A DNA stretch of 64,000 nucleotides from positions 56,586,501-56,650,500 of the forward strand of contig CM043702.1 of assembly GCA_023935145.1 (NCBI GenBank), read 5' to 3'. The notes beneath the pieces were generated by a model. The model made no database searches. It was not told the DNA's origin and was given only the letters and a program-made list of their open reading frames with translations. The position numbers were made by a program, and so were the translations under genes. Positions within the stretch are counted from its first letter, which is position 1, and each line of letters starts with the position of its first letter. The stretch is from Bretschneidera sinensis (taxonomy: Eukaryota; Streptophyta; Magnoliopsida; Brassicales; Akaniaceae). Of this stretch, positions 1 through 10,234 are shown piece by piece.

Positions 1-1581
1 GCATAAGTAGGTATCTGTTGAATTGCATCTAATAAAAGAATATTTATTTTAACTTTCCGCAAGGTTTCAAAAATATCAAGCCATTTATTCTCTTTCTTTT
101 GTTTTACTAACCTTTGCGGGAAGGGTGGTGTATTCACCTTCTCCGTCTTACTCACCTTTGATGCCGATGGTTTTTTTTTGGATGCTGTTGCAGACTCATC
201 GGACCCTATCACCTTGCTATTTCTCAAAGTTGTGACAGCTTTTAGTTGCTGATGCCCCCTAGAGTTGGGTAGTGTTTGAGCCGGAAGCTCACTTTATTTT
301 CTGCCACTTAACTCTTTAGCCAATTGTCCTATTTGTACCTCTAGCCGTTAGATGGCTTGTTCATGTTTTGCTGTGGTTTGTCTTAGTTCAGTCCGGAATT
401 GCCTTTCATCTGCCATGAACTGATCTTGTAAGGTCATTAATTGTTGCTGATGAGTGGCCAGCTGCCTCACAAGACTTTCGAGGTCGTTTTTCTTTGTTTC
501 GGGGGCTGAGTGAGTAGTGAGCTAGGAATTCCTTTGCCGCCCTTACTGGTTAAGGGTATTTTGATTGTTGTTCTAAGAGAAATTTGGGTGGTTTCGCCAT
601 CTAGGGTTGTAAGTGTTTGCATATGGGTTGTTCTTTGGTGGATAGTTGTTAGGTCCCACGTAATTTGCTTGTTTCGGATCTGTAGATGAATATAAAGGAC
701 AAGTATTAGTATTATGATCAAATTGGGAACATATCGCACATATCTGGAGTGGTGTAGCTGGTGGGTTAGATGAGGCATTCTGAGCAGCCATGACTTTAAC
801 CAACAAGTCCACTTTCCTCTCTGCAGCAGCTATCTGAGTGTCTGATCCTCCATTTAAATTTACCTCATACATAATTTACCTTATACATGCCCTTAGTCTT
901 GGTTACATGTCTACCTCGAGAGGAGAACTGCTGAGTGTGTTCACTTAGGGTTTCAAAGAGTTCCATAGCTTCTTCGCTGTTTTTTTCCATCAGCACTCCT
1001 CCACAACCTGAATCAACAATACTTTTGTTAGTATCACTCAAACCTTCATAAAAAGCTTGAACTAGTTCATCTTAAGGTAGGTTGTGATGTGGGCATTTGA
1101 GTAGCAGCTCGTTGAAGTGTCCCCATGCTTCGAAGAATAGGTCTCCAACCTTTTGTTGGAAGGACTGAATCTCCTTCCTCATTTGCCTCATCTTTTGGGC
1201 TGGGAAAAACTTCCTTAGGAATTTGCTAGCCAACTCCTCCCAAGTGTGGATAAAAACTATAGGCAAAGAATTGTACCACAGTTTAGCATTATCTTTTAAG
1301 GAAAAAGGGAATAGAATTAACCTTATTCCTTCTTGGTCTAAGCCTCGGATATGCTGGAACTTGCAAAGATCGAAGAACTCTAGGAGGTGCAAGTGTGGAT
1401 CCTTATTAGGTGTACCCCTAAAGTGAGTCAGTGCACTCAATATTTGCGGAGATATGTAATAGTTGCCTTCTGCCTCAGGTTGATAAGCAATACACGATGG
1501 TTGATCAAGGTTGCGTGGGATGAAGAATTGCTTCATCGGCCTTCGCTCAAGTGGTTGCTAATTTTCTAGCTGTTTCGCCAT
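1..1581 (-). pseudogene. Athila-like gag with the start of the gag-protease linker, broken
   Basis: Gag is the capsid/nucleocapsid precursor of an LTR retrotransposon. The likely start is the ATG at 1581, followed after seven codons by an in-frame TAG (1558-1560). The capsid core (1072-1536) has the family signature FRGTPNKDPHLHL and FPFSLKDNAKLW. It continues through another stop near 1070 into 573-872, where one CCHC zinc knuckle is intact (CAICSQFDHNTNTC, spacing 2-4-4). Below 470 a glutamine-rich region leads to PFPQRLVKQK and DAIQQIPTYA at 1-180, typical of the segment before protease. Several stops make it non-coding now. Minus-strand frames overlapping 467-778 are shadows. Confidence 0.85.
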
Positions 1582-1985
1582 TTGTGTTTCTTCTTCACTT
1601 TCTTCTATCTCTTCGGAGTTATCTCTAAGTCTTTTTCGGATAGTCCGCTCAAGCTCGGTATCAAGGGGGAAGAACATTGGATGCTTGGATTGACGTCCGT
1701 GCATGAATTGGTGATAATCGCTTAAGTGCAGCAGTAAGACACTGCTTCCCGAGTAACTCTCTGCCCTAATTGCGATCGATTGCACATGAGGGTGCACTCG
1801 ATCGCAAGTGTCACAGAAAGTTCTACTGGTGTGCCTGAAACAGAAAAGAAATCGATTAGGTTTTGAAAATAAAAATAAAGATGAAAAAACAGAAACTTAA
1901 AATTTTTAGAAAAAAATAAAGTAGAATAAAATAAGAATAACAATGATTAAAATAAACGAAAATAATTCAAAAAGGAAATTTAGTG

Positions 1986-2006
1986 CAATCCCTGGCAACG
2001 ACGTCA
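1986..2006 (-). other. Primer-binding site of element A
   Basis: On the minus strand, just inside the LTR, there is a decayed TGacGTCGTTGCCAGGG-type site. It matches the equivalent site of element B (5894-5914) and the Athila/Tat PBS class. It shows that the LTR at 2013-3284 acts as the 5' LTR for the sequence to its left. Confidence 0.65.
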
Positions 2007-2012
2007 AAAACT

Positions 2013-3284
2013 TGTTGTGCATTTATCTACCTAAATAATTAAGCAAATAATCGTACAGTTTTACTTGCAAGTGCACAAGGTCAATAGTAGCATAGTGTGC
2101 AAGTGCGAGATCATCTCCACAGGAATTGGTAAAGTTCGATTTAGAATTAGTTTTGCAATAATAAAATAAAAAAAGAGAAATAAATATTGAGTTGGAATTT
2201 AATAAAGATAAAGGCGTAGGGACTTGATATCCACCACTAATCATGCTACCACAACAAAACAGTATGTCAATGCTTTACTCATGTCATGAATACCTAATGT
2301 TTGTCAACCTAAGGGCATGGTATCTACTCCTTAAGCTATTGATCTCCCTAAGCAACGAGTTAGGCATGGTATCTACTCTAACTCTTTTCTCTCTCAATGG
2401 ATTCAACATGGTGTATACTGAGTTGTTCCTTAAGAGAGCATAGGATTTGTGGAATTTGACAACCACACGGGACCTAGGGCATGGTATCTACTCCCGGTTT
2501 CCCATGTTGATTAACCCAAGAATCCGGCGTGGATATCTTTTGTTACTATTGTTAAACCCAGGACTCGATCATCCAAATTGATTCAACTAACTAATCTATA
2601 CTACATGCATACGTTGATCAGACACACACATATGAGGAATTTAAATAAAAATAGGTATTAATCAAGTTAAGCAACACAACGTAAATATCACAAAGGCGCC
2701 AATACTGAATTTATTTAGAAAACATAATTAGGGCTTCAACCAAGCCCTTACTAAAAGTTTAAGTACATATAATAAAAATAAAGGAAAGAAGAAACCCGAG
2801 AGAAGAGTCGTCAATTCTCCTCCACAGTTTCCTTCTCTGATCTCCCCGAACAAAAACTAAACTAAAAGGATGATACTGTTTTTGTGTTTTACAAGTCTAT
2901 TTATAGGGTTTTAAGGACACTTGGAAACCCTAATTTCCAAAACAGGTTCTGTCGTTTTTACTGTTCACTATCGTACGTGTGCGCTCGATTGCAGCTCTTT
3001 TTGCGCTCGAGTGCAGCCTTCTTCTTGTGTTCGAGCGCAGATTGCGCTCAATCCTGGCTTGGGCGTTGGTGCACTCGATCGCAGATCCTCTGCACTTGAT
3101 CGCACTGAGCAACTGACAGATTTTCCAGATTTGCCCTTTGAGCTCCAAAATGCTTCATTTTCTCCAAGAACCTATAAAAACCCATAAAACACAGAAAGGA
3201 AGTAAAATAGCATAAAATACGCACACTAAGGGCTTAACAAACGTAAATTAAAGGGCTTAAATACGAATATTTAAGCACTTATCA
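2013..3284 (-). repeat. LTR shared by elements A and B (1272 bp)
   Basis: On the minus strand it begins TGATAAGTGCTTAAATA and ends GCACAACA, so it is TG...CA bounded. It aligns along its length with 5921-7199. It is flanked on one side by a PBS (1986-2006) and on the other by a polypurine tract (3285-3298). It therefore serves as 5' LTR of A and 3' LTR of B. It contains four spaced copies of a GGCATGGTATCTACTC-like repeat (about 2315, 2362, 2407, 2478) and a cluster of GCGCTCGATCGCA-like motifs (2980-3110). Confidence 0.85.
2897..2906 (-). promoter_or_regulatory. TATA box of the shared Athila-like LTR
   Basis: CTATAAATAG on the minus strand inside the LTR, conserved at the matching position of the other LTR (6826-6835). 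It is the probable core promoter driving transcription leftwards into gag. Activity cannot be judged from sequence. Confidence 0.5.
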
Positions 3285-3298
3285 CACCCCCAAACTTA
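3285..3298 (-). other. Polypurine tract of element B
   Basis: On the minus strand TAAGTTTGGGGGTG lies directly before the TGATAAG start of the 3' LTR. This is the plus-strand primer site of reverse transcription. It fixes the orientation and the LTR border. Confidence 0.8.
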
Positions 3299-3848
3299 CA
3301 TATTGCTAGTCCTTTAGCAATACAAAACTTAAAACTAAATGAAAAACAACAAAGATAAATTCAGCATTCATGTTTTATTTAAAAACTTGGGTTGCACAGA
3401 AAACCATGATGATAGTTCATGAGTAAGCTTATAATAAAAACATATTTTTGCAATGAATAAGGATTTTAAAAGTTCATGTTACTTACACAAGGCTAGTTTA
3501 AGGCATCACAAGTTGACTTAGTGTATGTGGTGGATTAGCACATAAAAGATGGAACTTCCAAATATTTCTAATGTATAGTGTTTCGGTGTCCAAACCTTCA
3601 TCGAATTCCTTGTTAGGCGAAATAAAAATGGCATAGTTTTTACTTCTTTTCTTTTTCTTTCATCATGAGATCTTTGCCATGTTGAGTTCCATTAAGCTTT
3701 CTGATTGACCCTTGTAGCGAGTGTTTAGCCAATGACTCCAAAACTAGATGGTTCTAGGGCATTAGGTGTGAAGACACCCCTAAGGACTTATTAACTCAAG
3801 TCAAAAAGGCTACGAAACTAACAGGTCTTAATGCTTCCAAGCAAAAAT

Positions 3849-4020
3849 CCCCACTTTTTGACGTGAACACTCACTGTTTACTGAGGCAAGAGGTCCAATT
3901 ACTCAACAGAAATTTTTATGATCATTAAATGCTTAATCTCCACTTTTTTTGATGTGAACACTCAATGTTTACTGAGGCAAGAGGTCCAGTTACTCAGTGA
4001 AAATTTTATTTAATGATCAT
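3849..4020. repeat. Local tandem duplication of about 88 bp in the element B 3' region
   Basis: Two adjacent diverged copies (about 3849-3935 and 3938-4020) share the core ACTGAGGCAAGAGGTCCA and neighbouring GTGAACACTCA. They lie in the non-coding 3' part of element B. No gene is seen in 3299-4400 otherwise. Confidence 0.7.
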
Positions 4021-4402
4021 TAGGAGCATTTTATTTTCTCTTTTTGCATGATGGACATTTTTCTCTTTATATGTCCAAGCCAAAGTTTTTATCTAATAAG
4101 TTATTTGATTACGGTTAAGTCATTGAAACATATATATTAAAATTACATGTCATACCCCACACAAATGCGTGCTAATGTGCTTGTGTCAGATCTGGATCAA
4201 ACTAGTGAATTCTTAAGTGCCTTGAGGTAGGTAACTTACTTTTAAAATTCTTATTACTAGACTATGTGTTCTAGATTTTAAGATTACTAATGAAGTTTTA
4301 TCATAATAATTGTTGTAAACAACCAAAATTTTTTTTCATTAAATATGAATGTGTATTTATCTATAAAAAAAACTAGGACGGAGTGTGTGAATGTGTCTCC
4401 CA

Positions 4403-4540
4403 TACCCCCAAACTTAAATTACACATTGTCCCTAATGTGTGAATAATATGGAAAGATCTGACCTGGGAGATGGAGAATTAGCTGGGTCGGCATGGCTTAT
4501 AGCATACCCCCAAACTTGAACGGATGCACACATTGTCCCT
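4403..4540 (-). repeat. Two extra polypurine-tract-like modules
   Basis: Two copies, about 100 bp apart (4403-4434 and 4503-4540), of a module reading on the minus strand GGGACAATGTG ... AAGTTTGGGGGTAT. Each repeats the core of the terminal PPT at 3285-3298. Duplicated PPT modules may be secondary priming sites or relics of duplication. Confidence 0.65.
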
Positions 4541-4639
4541 AAAAAAGAAAAACTAACATAATACGGGAAAACAAGAAATACTAAAAATAAATAAATAACA
4601 ATAAATATGTAAAACAATAAAAATAAAAGGATAAGCTGT

Positions 4640-5600
4640 GGGGTGCCTCCCATGAGCGCTAAGTTTAACGTCTTCAGTCGGACCAAGCCTTGTTTTTTCC
4701 CAAAACTAAGATTGGCAGCAACTAACATAGGTAGTGTCTTATTCTCTCCCATATAAGCATAAGTCAAATGCTTCGGCAATTGCTTCAACTCCAAATTTGG
4801 TGCCTAAACAATAGAAGGAAAAAAAATAGTATTAGTAGGCACATGAGGTTCAAATGGATCGGTGTGCTTACTTGAATGCTTTGGAGAAGCCTCTAGAAGG
4901 TGCACAGTTTCAATGATGTCATCAGTAACATCCTCAGATTTTGGTTCAACATCTGATCCTTTGAAACAATGGGTGAGGGTGGTCTCCAATGGGTCAATGT
5001 GATGGATGTGAAAAACTTGCTCAACAACACCTTGCTGTCGTTCACTCAACTCTTTAGCCAATTGCCCCACTTATACTTCCAATCTTTGAATGGCTTGTTC
5101 ATGCCTTGCAGTGGTTTGTCTTATCTTAGTCCGAAATTGCCTTTTCTCTGCCATAAACTGATCTTGTGAGGTCATCAATTGTTGTTGCTGAGTTGCCAAC
5201 TGCATCACAAGACTCTCTAGGTCGATTTTCTTTGATTCGGGAACTGAGTGCGCTGCTTGTTGGGAGTTCCTTTGTTGCCCGTGAAAGTTTAAGGCATTTT
5301 AATCGTTGCTCCATGAGAAGTTGGGGTGAGTCTGCAATCTAGGATTATAGGTATTTGCATATATATTGTAGTTGTTCGGTCCCACATGATTTGCTTGCTC
5401 ATGATCTGCAGATGAATATAATGGGCAAGTGTCAGTAGTGTGATCAAAACGAGAACATATAGCACATACCTAGAGTTGTTTGGCTCGTGGACTAGGTGAG
5501 ATATTTTGAGCAGTCATGGCTTTTATAAGCATATCTAGCTTCCTCTCCATAGCAGCTAGATAAGCATAACTAGCTTCCGCCATTGGTGCTTCTTCTTCGA
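4640..5600 (-). pseudogene. Gag/linker remnant of element B fused to post-integrase sequence
   Basis: Reading leftwards, 5600-5340 is a rearranged gag tail; the knuckle segment at 5400-5480 is recognisable by alignment with 660-760. 5230-5035 aligns with 300-490 of element A. 4804-5070 is the acidic linker and 4680-4803 begins LELKQLPKHLTYAYMGE, the Athila segment between protease and RT. Immediately after, near 4640-4680, comes AAGACGTTAAACTTAGCGC plus GGGAGGC, a motif normally found downstream of integrase. The deletion seam therefore lies near 4680. The gag capsid segment is missing between about 5560 and 5580. Confidence 0.7.
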
Positions 5601-5893
5601 ATGAATTAGTTGAAAAGCTTCAATGTAGCAGTTTCAGTACTGCTTCTCGGGTATTCTTTGGAGCTTTTACGCTTGAGTGCACCAAAAACAGAGCTCGAGC
5701 ACACTGGGATTGCGCTCGATCGCACCAAGGAGTGCGCTCGATCACAATGAGGACAGAAGCTCCTCCTCTGCACACCTGAAAAAAACAGAAAAGGAAAAGA
5801 AGGAATAAATCTGATTTCTAATAAAAATAAAAATAAAACGGAACAGAATAAAATAAAATAACTAATGAAAATAATTCCAAAAAAATTTTAGCA

Positions 5894-5914
5894 CAATCCC
5901 TGGCAACGGTGCCA
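5894..5914 (-). other. Primer-binding site of element B
   Basis: Minus strand reads TGGCACCGTTGCCAGG, six bases inside the 5' LTR. This matches the conserved Athila/Tat PBS class with one change from TGGCGCC. The leader between it and gag carries GCGCTCGATCGCA-like motifs at 5690-5750. Confidence 0.75.
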
Positions 5915-5920
5915 AAAACG

Positions 5921-7199
5921 TGTTGTGCATTTATCTACCTAAATAAATAAGCAAATAATCGTACAGTTTTACTTGCAAGTGCACAAGGTCAATAGTAGCA
6001 TAGTGTGCAAGTGTGAGATCATTTCCAGATGGATTGATGAATTTCGTTTTAGAATCAATTTCTTAATAAAAGAATATCAAAATAACTGTTGAATGTGAAT
6101 TAATAATAATGAGAACATAGGGCTTTGATATCCACCACTAATCATACTTTCCCAATGAGTAATATGCCAATGCTCTAGCCCTACTATGAATACCTAATGG
6201 TTATCAACCTAAGGGCATGGTATCTACTCCTTAAGCTATTGATTTCCCTAAGCAACGAGTTAGGCATGGTATCTACTCTAACTCTTTTCTTTCTTAAGGG
6301 ATTCAGCATGGTATTTACCGAGTTGTTCCTTAAGAGAGCATAAGATTTATGGAAATCGACAACCACATGATACCTAGGGCATGGTATCTACTCCCAGTTT
6401 TCCATGTTGATTAATCCAAGAATCCGGCGTGGATATCTTTTGTTACCATTGTCAGACCCAGGACTCTGTCATCCAAATTGATCTAACTAACTAATCCATA
6501 TCACATGCACATATTTATCAGACATACACATATGAGGAATTTAAATAAACACAGGCATTAATCAAGTTAAGCATCATAATCAAGGCTATTGCAAAGATAA
6601 TTAATGAATGTATATATGGGAAAGCATAACTAGGGCTTCAATCAAGCCCTATTAAGAGTTAGTTACACATGTTGTCTAAGATAAGCATCGTAATATAAAC
6701 TAAACATAAAATATAAAACTCGAAGAATACTGTGGAGATGAGTCATCAATTCCTCTCCAAGTTTACAACTTCGAGCCAAAGTAAAAGATAAAAGAAGGGA
6801 TGTCCTTTTGTGTGTATTTACAAGTGTATTTATAGGGGTTGAATAACCCTAGAAGACTCTGGAAACCCTAAACTTCCTAAAACGCAAAACCTCCTCTTTT
6901 TCCAAAACCGGTTATGTCGTTTTACTGTTTACCCCCGTACATGTGCGCTCGATCGCATTAGTTGTGCGCTCGATCCTTTTTTGTGTGCGCACGAGCGCTG
7001 GTGCACTCGATCATACCAAATAGTGCGCTCGATCGCACTTTAGCCAGCAACTGCTCCAAGATTTTCAAATTTATCCCTTTAAGTGCCAAAAAAAGCATGT
7101 GAAACACAAAAATGAAGTAAAATTGACTAAATTATCATAACTAAGGACTTAATAAATATAAATAAAAGGGCTTAAATATGAATATTTAAGCACCTATCA
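5921..7199 (-). repeat. 5' LTR of element B (1279 bp)
   Basis: Aligned with 2013-3284 over its length, TG...CA bounded (minus strand starts TGATAGGTGCTTAAATA at 7199). The four GGCATGGTATCTACTC-like repeats recur at about 6217, 6264, 6307 and 6378. A CpG-rich patch of GTGCGCTCGATCGCA motifs lies at 6945-7040. Base 7200 starts unrelated Sirevirus-like sequence, so the array was inserted there. The far target-site duplication is outside the window. Confidence 0.85.
6826..6835 (-). promoter_or_regulatory. TATA box of the element B 5' LTR
   Basis: CTATAAATAC on the minus strand, at the position matching 2897-2906. Likely core promoter for leftward transcription. Confidence 0.5.
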
Positions 7200-7644
7200 A
7201 GAGGCTTAGGACATCGACCCCAAGGACATCATCAATGTTTCTTCTTTAAAGAAGATGAGGTACATGGTCCGAGAGGGGATGATCTACTCCAAGGCCGGGA
7301 GGAACATTAGGATTGGGGAGGATAACAGCGGTGAGAATGATGATAAGGTTCTTGGTGATGCAGCTCTTCCCACTGTGATGGACATTGATGAGCAAGCATC
7401 TAGTCCACAACATGGTAGCTATAATGCTAGTCAGGCTAGATACGGTGACTTACTTTAAGCTATGATGAGCCTCCAGCTATCCATGCAGTCCAAGCTCCAG
7501 AGTTTGAGCTCTTTTATCGATCACAAGCATCACGACCTCCGCACACTTCGAGACGATTTCGAGGTACACCGGGAGCACATAGAAGGCTCTTTGGCTAAGC
7601 TTCGGGATCTTCTTCGAGACAGCTCTGATTCTCCTGCTCGCTAA
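7200..7644 (+). pseudogene. Env-like/extra ORF of a Sirevirus-like element, C-terminal part
   Basis: One reading frame runs from the element B border to 7643 with a single internal stop (TAA 7456-7458). Its first part, with DIINVSSLKKM and YSKAGRNIRIGED, is homologous to the minus-strand ORF at 11164-11376 (KNIRIGEEY). The second part (7462-7641) is a leucine-rich heptad pattern (LQSLSSFI, LRTLRDDFEV) consistent with a coiled coil. A TAG at 7206-7208 lies upstream. The N-terminal half is missing because of the Athila-like insertion. Function is unknown. Confidence 0.6.
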
Positions 7645-8048
7645 GCTTTTGTTTCTATCTCATTGTTATGTACATATGTAGCTCCATGGATACTTAGCAC
7701 AGACATTTTTTTTAACATACATTCATATGCTTGTATTAGATATTCATATTTTGTGAGTTTATGATGTATGATTGTTTGTTTTTAAATGCATACTTTTCAG
7801 TTATTTAACTTTTAACTTGTATATATGCTTTCCTTTTAAACTATATGATTGCTAAGTTTGAGCACTTTTTGCTCATCTCTATGCTTTAACTATTCATGCT
7901 TATCTACAAACTTTTGATTTTTCCCGGGACATCTTTCTAATTTCGAATCATGACGAATTTTTGCATAAAAATTTGTTTTTTCCTTATCTTTATGGATATG
8001 GTGTTTATTTTGCTTATTTTTTGGGTTTACACCATTTTTTATGCTATT

Positions 8049-8348
8049 GTCAAAACAAGGGAGAAAAAGGAGAAAAATCAATGTTTAAGAGAAAACTATA
8101 TGTAAACTTAGAATAGAGCACAAATTTAGAGGGAGCATTACTTCGAATATGTTAACAAATGTAATATTGTCTTGCATTGCTTAGTTGAGTTGATATAATT
8201 GTATTTAAACTATGTTTGAATGCTTAATAGGTTGGTTTTATCCGAAAAATAGATGAGACTCTGCCCAAATTTTTTCAAAAAACCAACACTTAGTTTTTAA
8301 AATTGTTTTTTCTCTCTTTAGTTTTGTCATCATAAAAAAGGGGGAGAT
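8049..8348 (+). other. Multiple polypurine tracts before the Sirevirus-like LTR
   Basis: A first tract (AAGGGAGAAAAAGGAGAAAAA, about 8056-8076) and a terminal one (AAAAAAGGGGGAGAT, about 8334-8348) both follow a TTGTCA motif. The terminal tract abuts the TGTTGACC LTR start. The facing minus-strand element has the same pair. No gene is seen in 7645-8048. Confidence 0.65.
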
Positions 8349-9512
8349 TGTTGACCTGTATTTGATTTTAATAATGACAAAAACACTACAGTAATTGCAT
8401 TAATAGTTTTATCTAAGTGTTTTAAGTGGTAAAAGTATTCAATATAGAAACAAGATGCAAGAAGGCAACGCGATTTAGACACCAAAACAAGACAGAAGAT
8501 CTAGATTAGGCCTTAAGGTAATTGAAACAACTGTAAATCTCTTTTTTGATTACATTGCTTGATCTGTGGCTCAATTTACAAAATACTTTGACAAAACTAA
8601 AACACAAAAAGTTTTAAGCCAAAAACTCTTTTTGAAAAAAGAAAACTGGGTTGAAGGTCAACTCAGTCGACTGGGTCCACATACCAGTCGACTGGGATAT
8701 ATGACAGAAAGTTTCCAGTCGACTGGTGTTGAGGATCCAATTGATTGGTAATTGGGACAGGAAGTTCCCAGTCGGTGCTTAGGACCAGTCGACTGGCATT
8801 CTCCTAAAGCCTAAAAAGTGAAATTTCTCACATGACCCAATCGACTGGTAATTCAAAAATATAACCGTTTGAGACGTAGGACTTGAACATTTAATGCCTC
8901 AAACCTACCAAGTCAGTGTCAAACGACCATATTGATTCAAGGTTATATAAACCCACTTTAATGAGCATTTAAAAAAGAAGAGAACACATTCGATTCACAA
9001 GATAGCTCATTAATTCTCAAAAGCATAGAAAAAATTATTGTTGAGCCATACTTTTTGCTTGTTCTCTAAAGAGAGATATTTTTTATTTGTAAAAGCACTT
9101 ATCGCTATCTCTCTACCATTTACTTTACAATAGATTTCATTTATTGTAAAGGGAAAGAGTTGGTATAACTCTTAGATTGTTTACGATTAAACACTTCGTT
9201 GTAGCTTCCGTGAGCAAGAAATCGGTTGTAAGGTTTGCACAACATCTGTGAAGTTGTACAACTAAAGTTTTAGTGGATTACTTCAAGGAGCGTCCTTGAA
9301 GAGAGTGGACATAGGGTCAGAAGAAATCTGATATTGTCAAATTACTATAAATGCAGTTTGCACTTTCTATTCCTTAAACTCTTTACTTTCAAGAATATTA
9401 TTTGATTAGGTGTTTTGTGTATTTAACTGTTTAATAACTTGCAAGTTAATCATCAAAAGTTTTTAAAACACAATTCACCCCTCCCCCTATTTGGGTTGAA
9501 CCTCGGTTTACA
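8349..9512 (+). repeat. 3' LTR of the plus-strand Sirevirus-like element (1164 bp)
   Basis: Starts TGTTGACC after the PPT and ends GGTTTACA. Four perfect CAGTCGACTGG sites lie at 8664, 8685, 8716 and 8786, with decayed copies between and after. A TATA box is at 8943-8950. The sequence resumes at 9513 in the inverted LTR of a relative, so this element seems to have inserted into that LTR. Confidence 0.7.
8943..8950 (+). promoter_or_regulatory. TATA box in the Sirevirus-like LTR (plus)
   Basis: TTATATAAACCC context, mirrored by the same element on the minus strand at 9529-9537 in the facing LTR. The two promoters would fire towards each other. Confidence 0.5.
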
Positions 9513-10211
9513 GCTCATTTATAATGGGTTTATATAGTCTTAAACCCATATGGCGATTACTCACAAAGTATGCCCATTTTGGAGTAGTTAGAAACATTCA
9601 GTGGTCTGAACAACATTCTTAAATTCAAATTATAGTCGATATAATCGAGCATTCAGTCGATTGGATTCTTGTTCAGTCGACTGAGTGAAGTAAATATGTT
9701 TGAGGTATTTTCATTTAGTTGACTGAATAAACCATTCAGTCAACTAAACCAGAGGGATGAAACTCTCTGTCCTTAATTCAGTTGACTAGGTCATAGAATA
9801 GAAGGAGATGACCTTCATTCAGTCGATTGTATGATTCATATTGAATCCAAGGGCAGGATTTTCAGTCGACTAGATAAACCATTCAGTTAACTGGATAAAC
9901 GATTCAGTTGACTGAATCCCTTAAAACAATCTTTTTCTTGTTTTAACAAAACTTATGATTTTTAGATTAAGTCTGAAAGATTTTGTTAAAAATATATTGT
10001 AAACTTTTGAGCCATAAGTAAAGCTATATATTTGAGAGAGAAATTTACAGTAGAATAAACTACCTAGTTGATTTTCATCTTGTTCTTCAGGCTTTTCTTT
10101 AGGTGTGTGCATCTTTGAATTAAAACCTTTAAGCACTAAAACACTTAGAAAATTTGGTTAGATTAACTCAAATTGGGCTTTTTATCATTAAAACCAAGTT
10201 AGGAGTCAACA
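9513..10211 (-). repeat. Partial 3' LTR of the minus-strand Sirevirus-like element
   Basis: On the minus strand it starts TGTTGACTCC at 10211. At 9513-9540 it is inverted-homologous to 8941-8967 (TATATAAACCCA, then AATGAGC). The distal part is cut off by the other LTR. At least nine CAGTCGACTG-like sites occur at 9640-9920, many changed to GTTGAC or GTCAAC. Confidence 0.7.
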
Positions 10212-10234
10212 ACCTCCCCCCTTTTGATGATGAC
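10212..10234 (-). other. Polypurine tract, minus-strand Sirevirus-like element
   Basis: Minus strand reads TTTTGTCATCATCAAAAGGG then GGGAGGT directly before TGTTGAC. This is nearly the same string as before the LTR at 8349. Confidence 0.65.

Larger units (their letters stand above)
1..3284 (-). mobile_element. Athila-like Ty3/gypsy element A (5' part only)
   Basis: Minus-strand element cut by the window edge. Reading leftwards from 3284 it has a 5' LTR (2013-3284), a primer-binding site, a short leader and gag running to the first base. The LTR is shared with element B (2013-7199), so the two copies stand in tandem. The gag type, the PBS resembling the Athila/Tat TGGCGCCGTTGCC class and the 1.27-kb LTR support the assignment. 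The rest of pol lies outside the window. Confidence 0.75.
2013..7199 (-). mobile_element. Athila-like Ty3/gypsy element B, pol-deleted
   Basis: Complete by its ends: 5' LTR 5921-7199, PBS 5894-5914, internal region 3299-5893, PPT 3285-3298, 3' LTR 2013-3284. The internal region is only about 2.6 kb. It joins remains of gag and the gag-protease linker directly to sequence normally found after integrase, so protease, RT, RNase H and integrase are missing. Most of the gag capsid segment is also absent. It could only have moved with proteins supplied in trans, or the deletion followed insertion. Confidence 0.8.
7200..9512 (+). mobile_element. Sirevirus-like Ty1/copia element, 3' end (plus strand)
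   Basis: The piece holds the end of an env-like ORF, a 3' untranslated region with two purine-rich tracts, and a 3' LTR. Its 5' part would lie beyond the Athila-like array. Multiple PPTs, an extra coiled-coil ORF after pol and LTRs starting TGTTG fit Sireviruses. No pol domain is visible here, so the lineage is an inference. Confidence 0.6.

Noticed and set aside
2243..2466. Frames in the Athila-like LTR, also seen at 6184-6366
   Set aside because: They follow the repeated GGCATGGTATCTACTC words in the LTR; no domain, and LTRs are not coding here.
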